Shown here: piece by piece, positions 1 to 10,744 of the stretch
Layout of the letters: every line of letters begins with the position of its first letter
Numbering within the stretch: the stretch's first letter is position 1
DNA from: Cellulomonas edaphi
GTDB lineage: Bacteria; Actinomycetota; Actinomycetes; Actinomycetales; Cellulomonadaceae
Direction of reading: 5' to 3'
DNA: 64,000 nt
NCBI RefSeq assembly: GCF_030362815.1
Contig: NZ_JAUCGR010000004.1
Coordinates: 302,435 to 366,434 of the forward strand
The notes under the pieces: generated by a model
Database searches by the model: none
What the model was told of the DNA's origin: nothing
The model's input: the letters and a program-made list of their open reading frames with translations, nothing else
Translations under genes and position numbers: made by a program

Positions 1-300
1 CGCCTCGCGCTGCCCAACGCCCGCGTGCTGATCCACCAGCCCGCGATGGAGGGCGGCGGCTACGCGCAGGCCTCCGACATCGAGATCCACGCCAACGAGC
101 TCATCCGCATGCGGGAGTGGCTCGAGGAGACGCTCGCGCACCACACGGGCCGTGATCTCGACCAGGTCCGCAAGGACATCGAGCGGGACAAGATCCTCAC
201 CGCCAAGCAGGCGCACGAGTACGGCATCGTCGACCAGGTGCTCGCCAGCCGCAAGGGTGTGCGCGCCACCACGGTGGAGCCCAGCCAGATCGAGTCCTGA
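1..300 (+). CDS. clpP: ATP-dependent Clp protease proteolytic subunit, ClpP2-like (3' part)
   Basis: This is the C-terminal 99 residues of a ClpP serine peptidase, open at the left edge of the window. The visible part carries the IHQP segment of the ClpP core and, near the end, KDIERDK, which holds the catalytic Asp, followed by the typical AHEYGIVDQV ending. The catalytic Ser and His lie outside the window. The EGGGYAQASDIEIHA segment resembles mycobacterial ClpP2 more than ClpP1. Actinobacteria usually carry two clpP genes in tandem with this copy nearest clpX, so a clpP1 is expected just upstream. A strong hairpin with a T-tract follows the stop codon. The product forms barrel-shaped proteolytic rings in the cytoplasm and receives substrates from ClpX or ClpC. 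Confidence 0.93.
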   Translation, partial: RLALPNARVLIHQPAMEGGGYAQASDIEIHANELIRMREWLEETLAHHTGRDLDQVRKDIERDKILTAKQAHEYGIVDQVLASRKGVRATTVEPSQIES

Positions 301-308
301 TCCGCGGG

Positions 309-358
309 TCTCGAGCGTGCGGCCGGGGTCAGGCTCCGGCCGTACGCGCGAGACTTTT
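309..358 (+). terminator. Intrinsic terminator after clpP
   Basis: A long inverted repeat runs from 309 to 353. Stem segments TCTCG, GCGT and CGGCCGG pair with CCGGCCG, ACGC and CGAGA around a 9-nt loop, with one mismatch and one G-T wobble. CTTTT follows directly at 354-358. The stem-plus-T-tract form fits a Rho-independent terminator separating clpP from clpX. Confidence 0.7.
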
Positions 359-450
359 GCCAGACACGCCACGCCCGACAGCGGGTACGGCTGACATCGC
401 GCCCGTCGTGGTGTGCAATGGGGAAAGCGCCCCCGCAGTCGGGGGCTGAC

Positions 451-472
451 GCTCCGTCCGCCCGGACGGAGC
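451..472 (+). other. 10-bp inverted repeat just upstream of the clpX ribosome binding site
   Basis: GCTCCGTCCG at 451-460 is repeated inverted at 463-472, leaving two bases between the arms. It ends a few bases before the purine-rich Shine-Dalgarno (about 477-487) of clpX. It may form a leader hairpin or be a regulator operator; nothing in the sequence decides which. Confidence 0.4.
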
Positions 473-493
473 ATGCGAAGGAAGGGACACGAC

Positions 494-1774
<1,281 letters not shown>

Positions 1775-1804
1775 CCCCCGCTCGCCCCGCCTAGGATCGG
1801 CCCC

Positions 1805-2116
1805 GTGAGCGACCTGCCTGCCCCGATCCCCGCCGATCTCGCGCGCCTTCGCGGCAGCATCGACAACATCGACGCCGCCCTGGTGTACCTGCTCGCGGAA
1901 CGGTTCAAGGCGACCCAGCAGGTCGGCCACCTCAAGGCAGCCCAGGGCCTGCCCCCGTCGGACCCCGGCCGCGAGGCCGAGCAGGTGGCGCGGCTGCGGG
2001 ACCTGGCCCACCAGGCCGACCTCGACCCCGTGTTCGCGGAGAAGTTCCTCGCGTTCATCGTGAGCGAGGTCATCCGCCACCACGAGGAGATCGCGCAGGC
2101 GTCGCGCGACGCCTGA
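1805..2116 (+). CDS. Chorismate mutase (AroQ type, single domain)
   Basis: This 103-residue all-helical protein matches the stand-alone cytoplasmic chorismate mutases of actinobacteria, which convert chorismate to prephenate for phenylalanine and tyrosine synthesis. The opening pattern of [20 protein letters not shown] and the [10 protein letters not shown] helix near the end are typical of the AroQ fold. No signal peptide is present, so it is not the secreted type. TAGGAT at 1792-1797 ends 7 bases before the GTG start and there is no Shine-Dalgarno, which suggests a leaderless transcript with its own promoter although clpX ends only 30 bases upstream. In mycobacteria such small mutases are activated by partner DAHP synthase, so activity may be low in isolation. 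Confidence 0.9.
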   Translation: MSDLPAPIPADLARLRGSIDNIDAALVYLLAERFKATQQVGHLKAAQGLPPSDPGREAEQVARLRDLAHQADLDPVFAEKFLAFIVSEVIRHHEEIAQASRDA

Positions 2117-2293
2117 CGCGCGCCTCGCCCCGGAGGGTCGCGTCCGGGTGAACGCGTCGCTGCAGGTTGTCACCCGTAGGGGTGGCGCCGGGGGCCCAAG
2201 TCCAGCAAGGTGGGGAACGTCAGTTCCGGCTGGGCGACGGGGACCGTACAGGCCTGTCGTGGCCGGTGCCGCCTGCTCCCGGAGGTGCTGCCC

Positions 2294-3481
2294 ATGGACC
2301 TGCACTGGCTCAAGCCGTTGCTCGGACGCCCGTCGCCGTTCACCACAGTCTTCATCGACGCGACCCGGGCGGAGGTGGCCGGAGAGGCCGAGACGGCGGA
2401 CCGGTGGAGGTCTCTGCGGCGGTCCCTGGAGCGCGACGGCGCGCCCGCGGGGGTGCTCGACGAGATCGGGGACCTGCTCGCCGTGCCGACGGGTGCCCGG
2501 GGCCCGCACGGCCGGGTGATCGTGGCCGACGCCGAGGGGGTCCGGGTCGATCGCCTGCTGTCCGAGCCGCCCGCCCAGTCCACGGCGGTGCACGGCCCGC
2601 TCCCCGCGCTGCTGCCGGCCATCCGGTCGGCCGACGAGGCCGTCTCGGCGCTGCTCGTGGTGGCCGACCGCACGGGCGCCGACCTGGTGTGGCGCTCGCT
2701 CGGCGCCGCCGCCGAGGGCGCACGCGAGTCCGAGACCGTCGAGGGCGGCCACGACGACGTGCACAAGACGCGCGAGGGCGGCCTGGACCGGCGGAGCCAG
2801 ACGCGCGCCGAGGACTCCTGGCAGCGCAACGCCGAGGCCGTCGCGGCGGCCGTCGACCGCGCGGTCCGAGAGAAATCGCCCGACCTCGTGCTGCTCACCG
2901 GCGACACGCGCGCGGTGGGGTTCGTCCGCGACGCGCTCGGGCAGGAGGCCCGGGGCGCGCTGGTGGAGGTCGCCGGTGGTGGGCGCGGTGACGGGGTCAA
3001 CGAGGCGGCCTTCGAGGCGAAGGTGGCGGCCGCGGCCGAGGACTTCCGGCGTGCCCGGCGAGCTGGCGTGCTGGACCGGTTCGCGACCGCGCAGGGTCGC
3101 GGCGAGAACACGGTGACCTCGCTCGACGACGTCGTCGCGGTGCTCGCGCGCGGCCAGGTCTCGGAGCTCGTGCTGGACGTGGGCGCGCTGTCGGCGCTCG
3201 CGGCGCGCGAGCTGTTCGTCGGTCCCGGCCCTCTCGAGCTCGCCACGAGCGAGGAGGACCTCGCGGCGATCGGGGTGGACGATGGCTCCCGCTACACCGC
3301 GGACATCGCGCTCGTGCGCGCCGCGCTCGGTCAGGAGGCCGGCGTGACGTTCGCCGAGGACTCACCTCTCGACCTGGTCGACGGCGTGGGCGCGCTGCTG
3401 CGGTGGTCCGACGACTCGACGCCCAGCGAGGCGGTGCCCAGCCAGTCGGCCGACCAGGCCCGGCTGCGGACGGTGCTGTGA
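2294..3481 (+). CDS. Vms1/Ankzf1-like (Rv2629, baeRF2) ribosome-associated factor
   Basis: The 395-residue product resembles the Mycobacterium Rv2629 family, a bacterial relative of archaeo-eukaryotic release factor eRF1 and Vms1 (baeRF family). Members are proposed to act on ribosomes or peptidyl-tRNA under stress or hypoxia. Features seen are the opening MDLHWLKPLL, a central charged segment (RSQTRAEDSWQRNA), and the C-terminal eRF1-like part with YTADIALVRAALGQEAGV. The ATG at 2294 is preferred because GGAGG lies 8 bases upstream; an in-frame start 84 bases earlier lacks such a site. It converges with the fadD15-like gene, with only 7 bases between stop codons. Function is assigned by family resemblance and is not certain. 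Confidence 0.8.
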   Translation: MDLHWLKPLLGRPSPFTTVFIDATRAEVAGEAETADRWRSLRRSLERDGAPAGVLDEIGDLLAVPTGARGPHGRVIVADAEGVRVDRLLSEPPAQSTAVHGPLPALLPAIRSADEAVSALLVVADRTGADLVWRSLGAAAEGARESETVEGGHDDVHKTREGGLDRRSQTRAEDSWQRNAEAVAAAVDRAVREKSPDLVLLTGDTRAVGFVRDALGQEARGALVEVAGGGRGDGVNEAAFEAKVAAAAEDFRRARRAGVLDRFATAQGRGENTVTSLDDVVAVLARGQVSELVLDVGALSALAARELFVGPGPLELATSEEDLAAIGVDDGSRYTADIALVRAALGQEAGVTFAEDSPLDLVDGVGALLRWSDDSTPSEAVPSQSADQARLRTVL

Positions 3482-3488
3482 CGCGGGG

Positions 3489-5294
3489 TCAGTCGCCGCG
3501 CGTGTCCACGTAGAGGGCGTCGATCTCGGGCGCGAAGTCCCGCAGCACCAGTGACCGCTTCACCTTGAGCGACGGCGTGAGGTAGCCGTTCGCCTCGGTG
3601 AAGTCGGTCGCCAGCACGCGGATCTTGCGGATCGACTCCGCGCGCGAGACCGCCTCGTTCGCCCGCTCCACGGCGCGGTCCAGCGCCTCGAGCACGCGGG
3701 GGTCCTTGCCCGCGGTGCGCACGTCCATCGCGGGCAGCCCGTGGTTGGCGAGCCACCCCGGCAGCATCTCGTCGTCGAGCGTCACGAGCGCGCCGATGAA
3801 CGGCCGCTGGTCCCCGACGACCACCACCTGGCTGACGATCGGGTGGCCGCGCAGCCGGTCCTCCAGCGCGGCCGGCGCGACGTTCTTGCCGCCGGCCGTG
3901 ACGATGAGCTCCTTGGTGCGGCCGGTGATCGTGAGGTAGCCGTCGTCGTCCAGCGTGCCGACGTCGCCCGTGCGGAACCAGCCGTCGACGAGCGCCTCCG
4001 CCGTCTCCTCCGGGTTGTGCCGGTAGCCGCGGAACACGTGCGGCCCGGAGATCCAGATCTGCCCGTCGTCGTCGACCCGCAGCGACGTGCCCGGGAACGC
4101 GGGGCCGACCGTGCCGACCTTGGTGAGTCCGGGCCGGTTCACGCTCGTCGGCGCCGTGGTCTCGGTCAGGCCGTAGCCCTCGAGCACCCGCACGCCGATG
4201 CCCCGGTAGAAGTGCCCGAGCCGCTCGCCGAGGGGTGCGCCGCCCGAGACGGCCCAGTCGCACCGGCCGCCGAGCGCATGGCGCAGCTTGTCGTAGACGA
4301 GCCGTCCGGCGAGGCGGTGCTGCGTGCGCAGGGCCGCGCTGGGCCCGGACGGCTCGTCGAGCGTGCGGGAGTAGGTGATCGCCACCTTGGCCGCCCAGCG
4401 GAAGATGCGGAGCTTGACCCCCGAGCCCGCCGTCTGCTCGGCGGAGTTGTAGACCTTCTCGAACACGCGGGGGACCGCGAGCAGGAACGTGGGCTGGAAG
4501 CCGCCCAGGTCGCGGACGAGGTGCCGCGCGTCGGGCGCGTGGCCCAGCACGGCGCCCGAGGGCACGCAGAGCACCTGCAGGAACCGCGCGAACACGTGGG
4601 CGAGCGGCATGAACATGAGCGTCCGCGCGCCCGGGACGGCGCACACGTCGCCCAGCCCGTCGACGGCGGCCAGCGAGAGCGAGACGAAGTTCCCGTGCGT
4701 GAGCTCGACGCCCTTGGGGCGCCCGGTGGTGCCCGACGTGTAGATCACGGTCGCGAGGTCGTCCATGCCGGCCAGCGCGCTCCGCCGGACGATCTCCTGG
4801 TCGTCGACCCCGGTGCCCGCCGCCGCGAGGGCGTCGACCGCACCGTCGTCGATCACCAGCACGTCGACCAGGCCCGGGAGGTCTCCGCGCACCTGCCCGA
4901 CGACGTGCGCGTGGGCCGCGGTCTCGACGACCATGAGCCGCGTGCCCGTGTCCGAGCAGATCCAGCGCACCTGCTCGGCCGAGTCGGTCTCGTAGACCGG
5001 GACCCCGACGGCCCCGGCAGCCCAGATCGCGAAGTCGAGCACGGTCCACTCGTACCGGGTGCGCGACATGATCCCCACCCGGTCGCCGGGCTCGATGCCG
5101 CGCGCCACGAGGCCCTTGGCCACGGCGTTGACCCGCGCCGAGAACTCGGCGACCGTCACCGCGGTCCAGGCGTCGCCCTCGCGCACCTCCGCGAAGGTGC
5201 CGTCGGGGTCTCGCGCCAGGCGCGCGGCGAGCAGCCCCGGGATGCTGTCGCGAGGGTCGGTCGTGGCCGTCGTCGGCGAGCTGAACTCACGCAT
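3489..5294 (-). CDS. Long-chain fatty-acid--CoA ligase (FadD15-like AMP-binding enzyme)
   Basis: This 601-residue adenylate-forming enzyme activates long-chain fatty acids to acyl-CoA using ATP. The phosphate-binding loop YTSGTTGRPKG, the GYGLTETTA motif, and the hinge region GWFRTGDVGTLDDDGYL followed by GRTKELIVTAGGKNVAP are all present and in order. The catalytic C-terminal domain looks complete. The length matches the FadD15 group of actinobacteria, typical of membrane-associated ACSL-type ligases. On the minus strand, TAGGGT (5306-5301) ends 6 bases before the ATG with no Shine-Dalgarno, so the message is probably leaderless. It stands alone, convergent with the upstream gene. The exact chain-length preference cannot be read from the sequence. 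Confidence 0.93.
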   Translation of the reverse strand: MREFSSPTTATTDPRDSIPGLLAARLARDPDGTFAEVREGDAWTAVTVAEFSARVNAVAKGLVARGIEPGDRVGIMSRTRYEWTVLDFAIWAAGAVGVPVYETDSAEQVRWICSDTGTRLMVVETAAHAHVVGQVRGDLPGLVDVLVIDDGAVDALAAAGTGVDDQEIVRRSALAGMDDLATVIYTSGTTGRPKGVELTHGNFVSLSLAAVDGLGDVCAVPGARTLMFMPLAHVFARFLQVLCVPSGAVLGHAPDARHLVRDLGGFQPTFLLAVPRVFEKVYNSAEQTAGSGVKLRIFRWAAKVAITYSRTLDEPSGPSAALRTQHRLAGRLVYDKLRHALGGRCDWAVSGGAPLGERLGHFYRGIGVRVLEGYGLTETTAPTSVNRPGLTKVGTVGPAFPGTSLRVDDDGQIWISGPHVFRGYRHNPEETAEALVDGWFRTGDVGTLDDDGYLTITGRTKELIVTAGGKNVAPAALEDRLRGHPIVSQVVVVGDQRPFIGALVTLDDEMLPGWLANHGLPAMDVRTAGKDPRVLEALDRAVERANEAVSRAESIRKIRVLATDFTEANGYLTPSLKVKRSLVLRDFAPEIDALYVDTRGD

Positions 5295-5326
5295 GCGACG
5301 ACCCTAGCGGGCCACCGTCGCGTGGA

Positions 5327-6166
5327 TCAGAACTCCTCGTACACCGCCGGGTCCTGGTCGTGGATGCGGCCGTCGGGCCGGTCCAGCGTGCCGATGGACG
5401 CCATCTGCTCCGCCGTCAGCTCGAAGTCGAAGAGGGCCAGGTTCTCGCGGCGGCGCTGCGGGTTCGCCGACTTGGGCAGGGGCACGGCGCCGAGCTGCAC
5501 GTGCCAGCGCAGCACCACCTGCGCGGGGGTCCGGCCCAGCTCGTCGGCGATCGCGGTCACGACGGGCTCGTCGAGGACCGTGCTGCCGCGGCCGAGGGGC
5601 GACCAGGACTCGGTCACCACGCCGAGCCCGGCGTCGGCCGCGAGCTGACCCGCCTGGGCGAACCGGGGGTGCAGCTCCACCTGGTTGAGCGAGGGCAGCT
5701 CGCCGGTCTGCTCGCGCAGCGCCTCGAGGTGCTCGGGAAGGAAGTTCGACACGCCGACGGAGCGGATCAGGCCCCGGTCGCGCAGCTCGAGCAGCGTCGC
5801 GAACGCCTCCACGTAGTGGCCCTGGACCGGGTTGGGCCAGTGGATGAGGTAGAGGTCCCAGTGGTCCAGGCCGGCGCGGTAGAGCGACTCGTGCACCGCC
5901 GTGACCGCCGCGTCGTGCCGGTGGTACCGGCCGGGCAGCTTGGAGGTCAGCACCAGCTCGTCGCGGGGCACGCCCGACGCGCGCACCGCGGCGCCCACCG
6001 TGCCCTCGTTCTCGTAGTTGTACGCGCTGTCGACGAGGCGGTAGCCGTCCTCGATGGCTCCCCGGATCGACTCCAGGCCCGTCTCGCCCCGCAGGGGATA
6101 GGTACCGAAGCCGACCGCGGGGAGCGCGAGGCCGTCGTGCAGGGCAAGGGTGGGCGCGAGCGTCAT
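5327..6166 (-). CDS. Aldo/keto reductase
   Basis: A 279-residue NADPH-dependent aldo/keto reductase of the 2,5-diketo-D-gluconate reductase-like group. Visible motifs are GFGTYPLRG at the start of the barrel, the catalytic Asp/Tyr segment LVDSAYNYENEG, the Lys in LTSKLPGRYH, the His in YLIHWPNP, and the coenzyme-binding segment PLPKSANPQRRREN. The start was placed at the ATG at 6166 rather than an upstream ATG 45 bases away, because TAGCGT (6179-6174) ends 7 bases before it, as in other leaderless genes here. The enzyme is cytoplasmic. The physiological carbonyl substrate is unknown and neighbours give no hint, since valS follows in the same orientation only 22 bases away. Confidence 0.92.
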   Translation of the reverse strand: MTLAPTLALHDGLALPAVGFGTYPLRGETGLESIRGAIEDGYRLVDSAYNYENEGTVGAAVRASGVPRDELVLTSKLPGRYHRHDAAVTAVHESLYRAGLDHWDLYLIHWPNPVQGHYVEAFATLLELRDRGLIRSVGVSNFLPEHLEALREQTGELPSLNQVELHPRFAQAGQLAADAGLGVVTESWSPLGRGSTVLDEPVVTAIADELGRTPAQVVLRWHVQLGAVPLPKSANPQRRRENLALFDFELTAEQMASIGTLDRPDGRIHDQDPAVYEEF

Positions 6167-6188
6167 GGACGCGACGCTACGCCGTGCC

Positions 6189-8816
6189 TCAGCCTCGTGC
6201 GACGGGCTCACCCAGCGTGGCGTCCCGCGCGACGAGCACGTCGCCGTCGGACTCGGCCAGGTCGAGCGAGCCGGTCGCGCGCCCGGCGGCCCGGACGTCG
6301 TCCAGCGCGAGCTCGACGTTCGCGCGCAACGCCGCGGGGACGTCGAGCGTGACGCCGAGGATCTCGGTGCGCATGGAGACCTTGGCCTCGGACTTCACCT
6401 TCCGGAGCGCGGCGAGGGCCGCACCGGCGGCGGCGACCACGGACGGGTGGGCGTCCGCGGCGGCGGTGCGCAGCGGGGCCGAGACCGGCCACGGCGCGCG
6501 GTGGACCGAGCCCTCACGCCACCACGACCAGACCTCCTCGGTGGCGAACGGCAGCACGGGTGCGAAGAGCCGCAGCAGCGTGTCGAGCGCGATGCCGAGC
6601 GCCGCACGCGCGGAGTCGGCGCCCGCGCCCTCGCCGTAGGCGCGGTCCTTGACCAGCTCGAGGTAGTCGTCGCAGAACGTCCAGAAGAACGTCTCCGAGA
6701 GCTCGAGCGCGCGCGTGTGGTCGTAGCCCTCGAGCGCGGTCGTCGCGCGGTCGACGACGTCCGCCAGTCCCGCGAGCATCGCGCGGTCGAGCGGTACCGT
6801 GACCAGGGCGGGGTCCAGCTCGACCGTGCCGAACGACAGCGCGAACTTGCTCGCGTTGAGGATCTTGATCGCGAGCCGGCGGCCGATCTTCATCTGCCCG
6901 ATCTCGAAGGCCGCGTCGGTGCCCAGCCGCGCCGAGGCGGCCCAGTAGCGGACCGCGTCCGAGCCGTGCTCCTCCAGCAGGCCCATCGGCGTGACGACGT
7001 TGCCCTTGGACTTGCTCATCTTCTTGCGGTCCGGGTCCAGGATCCAGCCGCTGATGGCCGCGTCGGACCAGGGCAGCACGCCGTGCTCGAGGTGGGCGCG
7101 CACCACGGTCGAGAAGAGCCACGTGCGGATGATGTCCTGACCCTGCGGACGCAGGTTCATGGGGAACACGCGCTCGAACAGGTCGGGGTCCGTGCGCCAG
7201 CCGCCCGCGATCTGCGGCGTGAGCGAGGAGGTCGCCCACGTGTCCATCACGTCGGGGTCGGCGACGAAGCCTCCGGGCACGCCGCGCTGGTCCGCGGTGT
7301 AGCCGACGGGGACGTCGGACGACGGGTCGACGGGCAGCTGGTCCTCGGACGCGATGATCGGGTGCGCGTGGTCGGGCTCGCCGTCGGCGTCGAGCGGGTA
7401 CCAGACCGGGAACGGCACGCCGAAGAACCGCTGGCGGCTGATGAGCCAGTCGCCGTTGAGGCCGCCCACCCAGTTCTCGTACCGGACCGCCATGAACTCG
7501 GGGTGGAAGTCGAGCTCCGTGCCGCGTGCGAGCAGCTCCTCGCGCAGCTCCTCGTCCCGCCCGCCGTTGCGGATGTACCACTGGCGGCTCGTGACGATCT
7601 CGAGGGGCTTGTCGCCCTTCTCGTAGAAGTTGGCCTTGCGCTGGGTGCTGACCGGCTCGCCGTCGAGGTCGCCCGACTCCCGCAGCCCGGCGACCACGAG
7701 CTCGCGCGCCGAGAAGGTGGTCTTGCCCCCGAGCTCGGCGTACAGCGCGCGCCCGCTCTCGGTGGTCAGCCACTCGGGGACCTCCGAGAGGAGGCGGCCG
7801 TTGCGGCCGATGACCGAGCGCGTGGGCAGCTGCAGCTCGCGCCACCACTGCACGTCGGTGAGGTCACCGAACGTGCAGCACATCGCGATGCCCGCGCCCT
7901 TGTCCTGCTCTGCGCCGGGGTGCGCGAGCACCGGGACCTCGACGCCGAACAGCGGAGAGGTCACCGTGGTGCCGAACAGGTGCTGGTAGCGCTCGTCGTC
8001 GGGGTGCGCGATGAGGGCGACGCACGCGGGGAGCAGCTCGGGACGCGTCGTCTCGATGTGCACGGGTCCGTCGGCGCCGTGGAACGCCACCCGGTGGTAC
8101 GCACCCGGGTAGTCGCGTGCCTCGAGCTCGGCCTGCGCCACGGCCGTCTGGAACGTCACGTCCCAGAGCCCGGGCGCCTCAGCCTGGTAGGCCTCGCCGC
8201 GGGCGAGGTTGCGCAGGAACGCCTGCTGGGCGACGGCGCGCGCATCGGCCGAGATGGTCTGGTACGTGAGCGACCAGTCGACGGACAGGCCGAGCCGGCG
8301 CCACAGCTGCTCGAACTGGCGCTCGTCGTCGACCGTGAGCCGCTCGCACAGCTCGATGAAGTTGCGGCGGCTGATGGGCTGCTGGTCGCCCGCCTTGCTG
8401 CTCTTGTTGTCGCCACCCTCGAACGGGGGCGTGAAGTCGGGGTCGTAGGGCAGCGAGGTGTCGCAGCGGACGCCGAAGTAGTTCTGCACCCGGCGCTCGG
8501 TGGGCAGGCCGTTGTCGTCCCAGCCCATGGGGTAGAAGACCTCGGCGCCCTGCATGCGGCGGTAGCGCGCGACGACGTCGGTGTGCGTGTAGGAGAACAC
8601 GTGGCCGACGTGCAGCGAGCCGCTCACCGTGGGCGGCGGGGTGTCGATGGAGTAGACCTGCTCGCGCGTCTTGGAGCGGTCGAACGCGTACAGGTCCTGC
8701 GCCGCCCAGGCCGCGTCCCAGCGCTCCTCGACCCCGTCCAGCGAGACCTTGTCCGGTACCTGCCCCGTGCCGGCTGCAGGGGAGGGGGCGGGGCTCGTGG
8801 AGTTCAGGTCGGTCAT
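6189..8816 (-). CDS. valS: Valine--tRNA ligase (type 2, archaeal/Rickettsia-like)
   Basis: ValS charges tRNA-Val. The 875-residue product has the class I signature LHVGH (HVGH at 69-72), an editing domain, and KMSKS at about 598-602. The segment after HIGH reads MGWDDNGLPTERRVQNYFG, which is the type 2 form found in archaea and Rickettsia; the common bacterial form has PGxDHAGIATQ there. The usual C-terminal coiled-coil tRNA-binding arm is absent: the protein ends in a short alpha/beta segment. The start is the ATG at 8816, giving MTDLNSTSP. It is divergent from the F420-dependent oxidoreductase, with 138 bases between them. Actinobacteria such as Mycobacterium carry a type 1 enzyme, so lineage replacement or transfer is possible. 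Confidence 0.96.
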   Translation of the reverse strand: MTDLNSTSPAPSPAAGTGQVPDKVSLDGVEERWDAAWAAQDLYAFDRSKTREQVYSIDTPPPTVSGSLHVGHVFSYTHTDVVARYRRMQGAEVFYPMGWDDNGLPTERRVQNYFGVRCDTSLPYDPDFTPPFEGGDNKSSKAGDQQPISRRNFIELCERLTVDDERQFEQLWRRLGLSVDWSLTYQTISADARAVAQQAFLRNLARGEAYQAEAPGLWDVTFQTAVAQAELEARDYPGAYHRVAFHGADGPVHIETTRPELLPACVALIAHPDDERYQHLFGTTVTSPLFGVEVPVLAHPGAEQDKGAGIAMCCTFGDLTDVQWWRELQLPTRSVIGRNGRLLSEVPEWLTTESGRALYAELGGKTTFSARELVVAGLRESGDLDGEPVSTQRKANFYEKGDKPLEIVTSRQWYIRNGGRDEELREELLARGTELDFHPEFMAVRYENWVGGLNGDWLISRQRFFGVPFPVWYPLDADGEPDHAHPIIASEDQLPVDPSSDVPVGYTADQRGVPGGFVADPDVMDTWATSSLTPQIAGGWRTDPDLFERVFPMNLRPQGQDIIRTWLFSTVVRAHLEHGVLPWSDAAISGWILDPDRKKMSKSKGNVVTPMGLLEEHGSDAVRYWAASARLGTDAAFEIGQMKIGRRLAIKILNASKFALSFGTVELDPALVTVPLDRAMLAGLADVVDRATTALEGYDHTRALELSETFFWTFCDDYLELVKDRAYGEGAGADSARAALGIALDTLLRLFAPVLPFATEEVWSWWREGSVHRAPWPVSAPLRTAAADAHPSVVAAAGAALAALRKVKSEAKVSMRTEILGVTLDVPAALRANVELALDDVRAAGRATGSLDLAESDGDVLVARDATLGEPVARG

Positions 8817-8954
8817 GGTCAGACATCCTCCCAGACGGCCGACCCCGCGTGCGCACCGGTCTCGCGACCGGGCGCGCACGGAACACGGCGCGGCGACACC
8901 GGCGTTAGGGTCGCTGGAGGCGGCCAGACGCGGCGGCCCGACGATCGACGAGGG

Positions 8955-9980
8955 ATGTGTGGAGTGTCTGGAGTGACGGCGGCCGGCCTGACGGTCGGCT
9001 ATGCGGCAGCGCTGGAGCAGTTCCCCCCGATGGAGGCGGTGGAGCTCGCGGTGCTCGCGGAGCAGCACGGCTTCTCGGGCGTCATGGCGGCCGACCACTA
9101 CCAGCCGTGGGTGCCGGCGCAGGGCGAGGCGTCGTTCGTCTGGAACGTGCTGACGGCGCTCGGGGAGCGGACCGTCGGGGACATCGGGCCGGGCGTCACC
9201 GCGCCCACGTTCCGCTGGCACCCGGCGATGGTGGCGCAGGCCTCCGCGACCCTCGCCGCGATGTATCCCGGCCGGCACTGGCTGGGGCTGGGCTCCGGCG
9301 AGGCGCTCAACGAGCACATCACCGCGCAGTACTGGCCCGAGGCGCCCGAGCGCATCAACCGCATGTTCGAGGCCATCGAGATCATCAAGAAGCTGTTCTC
9401 CGCGTCGCTCGCGGGCAAGGACGTCAAGCACGCGGGGCAGTTCTACAAGCTCGAGTCCACGCGGCTGTGGACCATGCCGGAGGAGGCGCCCGAGATCCTG
9501 GTCGCGACCGCCGGGCCCGTGACCGCCAAGCGGGCCGGGCGGCACGCCGACGGGCTCATCACGGTCGGTGCGCCGCTGGAGAAGATCAGCGGCCTGTTCG
9601 GCAAGTTCGACGAGGGCGCGCGCGAGGCGGGCAAGGACCCCTCGACGATGCCGCGCGCGCTGCAGGTGCACCTGTCCTGGGCACCCACGGACGAGGAGGC
9701 CCTGGCCAACGCGATGCAGCAGTGGCCCAACGGGGGCATGAAGTTCCCCAAGGGCGACATCCGCACGCCGTTCGACTTCGAGCAGATGGCCAAGCTGGTG
9801 CGCCCCGAGGACTTCGAGGGCCGCATGATCATCTCCTCCGACCCGGACGTGCACCGCGCCGACCTGCAGCGCTACGTCGACCTGGGCTTCGACCGCATCT
9901 ACCTGCACGACGTGGGCCGCAACCAGCGGGAGTGGATCGAGGTCTTCGGCTCCCAGGTGCTCCCCAAGCTGGTGCGATGA
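8955..9980 (+). CDS. F420-dependent LLM-class oxidoreductase, glucose-6-phosphate dehydrogenase-like
   Basis: A 341-residue luciferase-like TIM-barrel enzyme that should use the deazaflavin coenzyme F420. It resembles mycobacterial FGD1: residues aligned with FGD1 His40 and Trp44 are present in ADHYQPW (His48, Trp52), and FGD1 Glu109 in [11 protein letters not shown]1 oxidises glucose-6-phosphate and supplies reduced F420, which is the likely but unproven role here. The start is uncertain between ATG 8955, GTG 8964 and GTG 8973, all in frame; the last lies 8 bases after GGAG. The stop overlaps the ATG of cofE (ATGA), and cofE in turn overlaps the GH3 gene, so the three form one translationally coupled operon. 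Confidence 0.85.
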   Translation: MCGVSGVTAAGLTVGYAAALEQFPPMEAVELAVLAEQHGFSGVMAADHYQPWVPAQGEASFVWNVLTALGERTVGDIGPGVTAPTFRWHPAMVAQASATLAAMYPGRHWLGLGSGEALNEHITAQYWPEAPERINRMFEAIEIIKKLFSASLAGKDVKHAGQFYKLESTRLWTMPEEAPEILVATAGPVTAKRAGRHADGLITVGAPLEKISGLFGKFDEGAREAGKDPSTMPRALQVHLSWAPTDEEALANAMQQWPNGGMKFPKGDIRTPFDFEQMAKLVRPEDFEGRMIISSDPDVHRADLQRYVDLGFDRIYLHDVGRNQREWIEVFGSQVLPKLVR

Positions 9981-10744
9981 GCTTCGAGGTCTGGGCGCCG
10001 TCCGGTCTCGGCGAGGTCACGGCGGGCGACGACCTGGTCGCGCTGCTCTCCGGGCTGCTGCGCTCGGACGCCCATGGGCTGCGCGACGGCGACATCGTGG
10101 TGCTGACCAGCAAGGTCGTCTCCAAGGCGGAGGGGCGCTCCGTCGACGCGGACGACCGCGAGCAGGCGATCACCGACGAGACCGTGCGCGTCGTCGCGAC
10201 GCGCGAGCACGCGGGCGGGATCACCCGGATCGTGGAGAACCGGCTCGGGCTGGTCATGGCGGCCGCCGGGGTGGACGCCTCCAACACGCCTGTCGGCACC
10301 GTGCTGCTGCTGCCCGTCGATCCCGACGCGAGCGCGCGGGCGCTGCGGGCGGGGCTGTCCGCGGAGTTCGGGGTACGCATCGGAGTCATCGTCTCCGACA
10401 CGGCCGGGCGGCCCTGGCGGCAGGGGGTCACGGACATCGCGATCGGGGCCGCGGGCGTCGTCGTGCTGGACGACCTGCGCGGGCAGGTGGACTCGTTCGG
10501 CCGACCGCTGGTCATGACCGTGGCCGCGGTCGCCGACGAGGTGGCCGCCGCCGCGGAGCTGGTCAAGGGCAAGGCCGACGGCCGGCCGCTCGCAGTCGTC
10601 CGCGGGCTGGCGCACCGGGTGACCGAGGAGGACGGACCGGGTGCGGCCGCGCTCGTGCGGCTGGGGCCGGAGGACATGTTCGCGCAGGGCAGCGCCGAGG
10701 CGTACGCGCAGGGCTGGAAGGACGCCTTGGAGGACAAGGCGTGA
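9977..10744 (+). CDS. cofE: Coenzyme F420:L-glutamate ligase, stand-alone CofE
   Basis: CofE adds gamma-linked glutamates to F420-0, the last stage of coenzyme F420 synthesis, using GTP. The 255-residue length covers only the ligase domain. Family motifs seen are [13 protein letters not shown] near the N-terminus and [15 protein letters not shown] in the middle. Mycobacterial FbiB carries an extra C-terminal nitroreductase-like domain that reduces dehydro-F420-0; that domain is missing here and is not encoded elsewhere in the window. The ATG overlaps the stop of the FGD-like gene, linking an F420 consumer with an F420 maker. The next gene starts within the cofE stop codon (GTGA). Confidence 0.92.
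   Translation: MSFEVWAPSGLGEVTAGDDLVALLSGLLRSDAHGLRDGDIVVLTSKVVSKAEGRSVDADDREQAITDETVRVVATREHAGGITRIVENRLGLVMAAAGVDASNTPVGTVLLLPVDPDASARALRAGLSAEFGVRIGVIVSDTAGRPWRQGVTDIAIGAAGVVVLDDLRGQVDSFGRPLVMTVAAVADEVAAAAELVKGKADGRPLAVVRGLAHRVTEEDGPGAAALVRLGPEDMFAQGSAEAYAQGWKDALEDKA

Noticed and set aside
6150..8954. Long open frame on the plus strand opposite valS, continuous with the FGD-like gene
   Set aside because: It is a GC-driven shadow: the opposite strand encodes a complete ValS with all motifs, and the plus-strand reading is an Arg/Ala/Gly-rich sequence with no domain.
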